Source: Pseudomonadota bacterium (GTDB lineage: Bacteria > Pseudomonadota > Gammaproteobacteria > Xanthomonadales > Rhodanobacteraceae). From it: a stretch of DNA of 33,050 bases. Both the position numbers and the translations under genes were made by a program. The stretch spans positions 1 through 33,050 of the forward strand of contig JAJXYE010000002.1 in assembly GCA_021780735.1 (NCBI GenBank), given 5' to 3'. How positions within the stretch are numbered: the first letter of the stretch is position 1; each line of letters starts with the position of its first letter. Under the pieces are notes generated by a model. The model ran no database searches. It was not told the origin of the DNA and saw only the letters and a list, made by a program, of their open reading frames with translations. Positions 30,974-33,050 of this stretch are shown here, one piece after another.

Positions 30974-32341
30974 TCAGTAGGCAAACTCGCGAAACACCGG
31001 ATCCACGCTGCCATTCCAAGCGCCGTGGAACAGCTCCAGCTTGCGCTCGGCCGGGGTCTGATTGGCCTGCACGATCTCGAGCAGTGGTTCGAGGAAGATG
31101 CTTTCGTCCGCACCGTGCTTGTTGAGGCGCGCGCGGCGCTTGAGGCCGTGGGCGGCAATCTTGAGCGCTTCCTCGGCCAGATCGCGCACGCTGCCGCCGC
31201 GGAACGGCAGCTTCAGCGCGTGCTTGGGCACGCCGTCGCGCAGGGCATGGCGCTCGGCGCGACTGAAATCCTTGACCAGATCCCAGGCCGCATCGAGTGC
31301 CTCCTGGTCGTACAGCAGGCCGACCCAGAACGCGGGCAGGGCGCACAGCCGGTTCCACGGGCCGCCGTCGGCGCCGCGCATTTCCAGGTACTGCTTCAGG
31401 CGCACTTCGGGGAAGGCGGTGGTGAGGTGGTCGGCGAAATCCTTCATGCTGGCGCGGGTGCCAGGCAGGGCGGGCAGTTCACCGGCGATGAAGTTCTTGA
31501 AGTCCTGCCCGGCGAGGTCGAGGTACTGGCCATTCTGCAGGCTGAAGTACATCGGCACGTCGAGGATGTAGTCGACGTAGCGCTCGTAGCCGAAACCCTC
31601 CTCGAACACAAAGTCGAGCATGCCGGTGCGGTTCGGGTCGGTATCGGTCCAGATGTGCGAGCGGTATGACAGATAGCCGTTTGGACGTCCTTCGGTGAAC
31701 GGCGAATCGGCGAACAGCGCGGTGGCGATCGGCTGCAGCGCCAGGCTGGTGCGGAATTTCTGGATCATGTCCGCTTCGGACGAGAAATCCAGGTTCACCT
31801 GAACGGTGCAGGTGCGGGTCATCATGTCCAGGCCGAGCGAGCCGACCTTGGGCATGTATTCGCGCATGATCTTGTAGCGACCCTTGGGCATCCAGGGCAT
31901 CTCGTCACGGCGCCATTTCGGCTGGAAGCCCATGCCGAGGAAACCGATGCCCAGCTCGTCGGCGACCGAGCGCACATCCTTCAGATGCGAGTTCACCTCG
32001 CAGCAGGTCTGGTGGATGGTCTCCAGCATCGCGCCAGACAATTCCAGCTGGCCGGCCGGCTCCAGCGTGATCGAGGCACCTTCGCGCGACAGCGCCACCG
32101 GGTTTTCGCCTTCGCGTGCCACTTCCCAGCCGTAGCGGGTGGCCAGCGTCTCCAGCAGCAGCTTGATGCCACGTTCGCCCTCGAACATGGGCGGTCGCAA
32201 GTCATCGGTACGGAAGCCGAACTTCTCGTGCTCGGTACCGATGCGCCACGCCTCGCGCGGCTTTTCGCCAGCCGCCAGGTAATCGGCGAGTTGCTGGCGG
32301 CCCGCGATCGGGGTGCTCTTGACGGCACTGGGTATGGACAC
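30974..32341 (-). CDS. gshA: Glutamate-cysteine ligase, plant/proteobacterial type
   Basis: [97 protein letters not shown]; likely GTG start ([12 protein letters not shown]), since the 32485 ATG lies near the rho terminator. Confidence 0.9.
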   Translation of the reverse strand: MSIPSAVKSTPIAGRQQLADYLAAGEKPREAWRIGTEHEKFGFRTDDLRPPMFEGERGIKLLLETLATRYGWEVAREGENPVALSREGASITLEPAGQLELSGAMLETIHQTCCEVNSHLKDVRSVADELGIGFLGMGFQPKWRRDEMPWMPKGRYKIMREYMPKVGSLGLDMMTRTCTVQVNLDFSSEADMIQKFRTSLALQPIATALFADSPFTEGRPNGYLSYRSHIWTDTDPNRTGMLDFVFEEGFGYERYVDYILDVPMYFSLQNGQYLDLAGQDFKNFIAGELPALPGTRASMKDFADHLTTAFPEVRLKQYLEMRGADGGPWNRLCALPAFWVGLLYDQEALDAAWDLVKDFSRAERHALRDGVPKHALKLPFRGGSVRDLAEEALKIAAHGLKRRARLNKHGADESIFLEPLLEIVQANQTPAERKLELFHGAWNGSVDPVFREFAY

Positions 32342-32452
32342 GGGCAGGACCTTGGCTATGGGGTTGGACGGCAGATGGGGGCGCGTTGTCGCTGAGGAAA
32401 GGACAAGATGGCGAATAATTGTACGCGACAGTTCAGCAGGCAAGCACGCACC

Positions 32453-32483
32453 AAAAAAAAACGGGGCCGAAGCCCCGTTTTCC
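32453..32483 (-). terminator. Rho-independent terminator downstream of rho
   Basis: Minus strand ACGGGGC-TTCG-GCCCCGT followed by a T-run; stable UUCG loop. Confidence 0.9.
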
Positions 32484-32502
32484 ACGATGCTCTGCCTTGT
32501 CT

Positions 32503-33050
32503 TCAGCGCTTCATCGAATTGAAGAACTCGTCGTTGGACTTGGTGTTCTTCATCTTGTCGAGCATGAACTCCATCGCCGAAAGCTCATCCATCGGATGCA
32601 GCAGCTTGCGCAGAATCCAGATCTTGGCCAGCAGGTCGGGATCGATCAGCAGGTCTTCGCGGCGAGTGCCCGAGCGGTTGATGTCGATGGCCGGGTAGAC
32701 GCGCTTCTCGGAGATGCGGCGGCTCAGGTGCACTTCCATGTTGCCGGTGCCCTTGAACTCCTCGTAGATCACCTCGTCCATCTTGCTGCCGGTTTCGGTC
32801 AGCGCGGTGGCGATGATGGTGAGGCTGCCGCCTTCCTCGACATTGCGCGCCGCACCGAAGAAGCGCTTCGGGCGCTGCAGGGCGTTGGCGTCGACACCGC
32901 CGGTGAGTACCTTGCCGGAGCTGGGCACGACGGTGTTGTAGGCGCGCGCCAGGCGGGTGATCGAGTCGAGCAGGATCACCACGTCCTTCTTGTGCTCGAC
33001 CAGGCGCTTGGCCCGTTCGATCACCATCTCGGCGACCTGCACGTGGCGCA
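32503..33050 (-). CDS. rho: Transcription termination factor Rho, 3' part (gene continues past window edge)
   Basis: [88 protein letters not shown]. Confidence 0.97.
   Translation of the reverse strand, partial: RHVQVAEMVIERAKRLVEHKKDVVILLDSITRLARAYNTVVPSSGKVLTGGVDANALQRPKRFFGAARNVEEGGSLTIIATALTETGSKMDEVIYEEFKGTGNMEVHLSRRISEKRVYPAIDINRSGTRREDLLIDPDLLAKIWILRKLLHPMDELSAMEFMLDKMKNTKSNDEFFNSMKR

Noticed and set aside
32342-32485. N-terminal extension of gshA to the ATG at 32485
   Set aside because: Would start at the rho terminator stem; the homologous region begins around [17 protein letters not shown], so a GTG start at 32341 fits better

Overview
This is a GC-rich chromosomal window that looks like a Rhodanobacter/Dyella/Xanthomonadales-type gammaproteobacterium (inferred from gene content and sequence style, not from a search). 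It is mostly housekeeping and ordinary accessory genes. Left to right: a four-gene Csu-like chaperone-usher pilus operon (-); a translationally coupled operon (+) of a membrane protein, a XRE regulator, an S33/TAP-like hydrolase and a NatAB-like ABC exporter, with twin palindromic operators around a sigma70-like promoter; an EF-hand protein, folE and rmuC (-); tdk and an uncharacterised gene (+); mutM (-); a Gld-like ABC module with a DUF4340-like protein (-); a fatty acid desaturase (+); a decayed patch with a saccharopine-dehydrogenase-like fragment, a DCC-family gene with an in-frame TGA and a frame-disrupted DUF4166-like gene; rpmG/rpmB (-); secB, gpsA and a SNF2 helicase (+); small orphans, a HAD hydrolase and glk (-); hemB and pyrC (+); gshA and the 3' part of rho (-). 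I saw no tRNA, rRNA, CRISPR, prophage or intact transposase. The observations most worth a second look are the twin operators, REP elements whose conserved head supplies the stop codons of both tdk and mutM, the DCC/DUF4166 relic patch, a contiguous three-hairpin element between hemB and pyrC, and a Tdk that appears to have lost zinc ligands. I found nothing I can firmly call a new defence or mobile system; the 4.4-9.0 kb operon is the best candidate for an uncharacterised functional unit.
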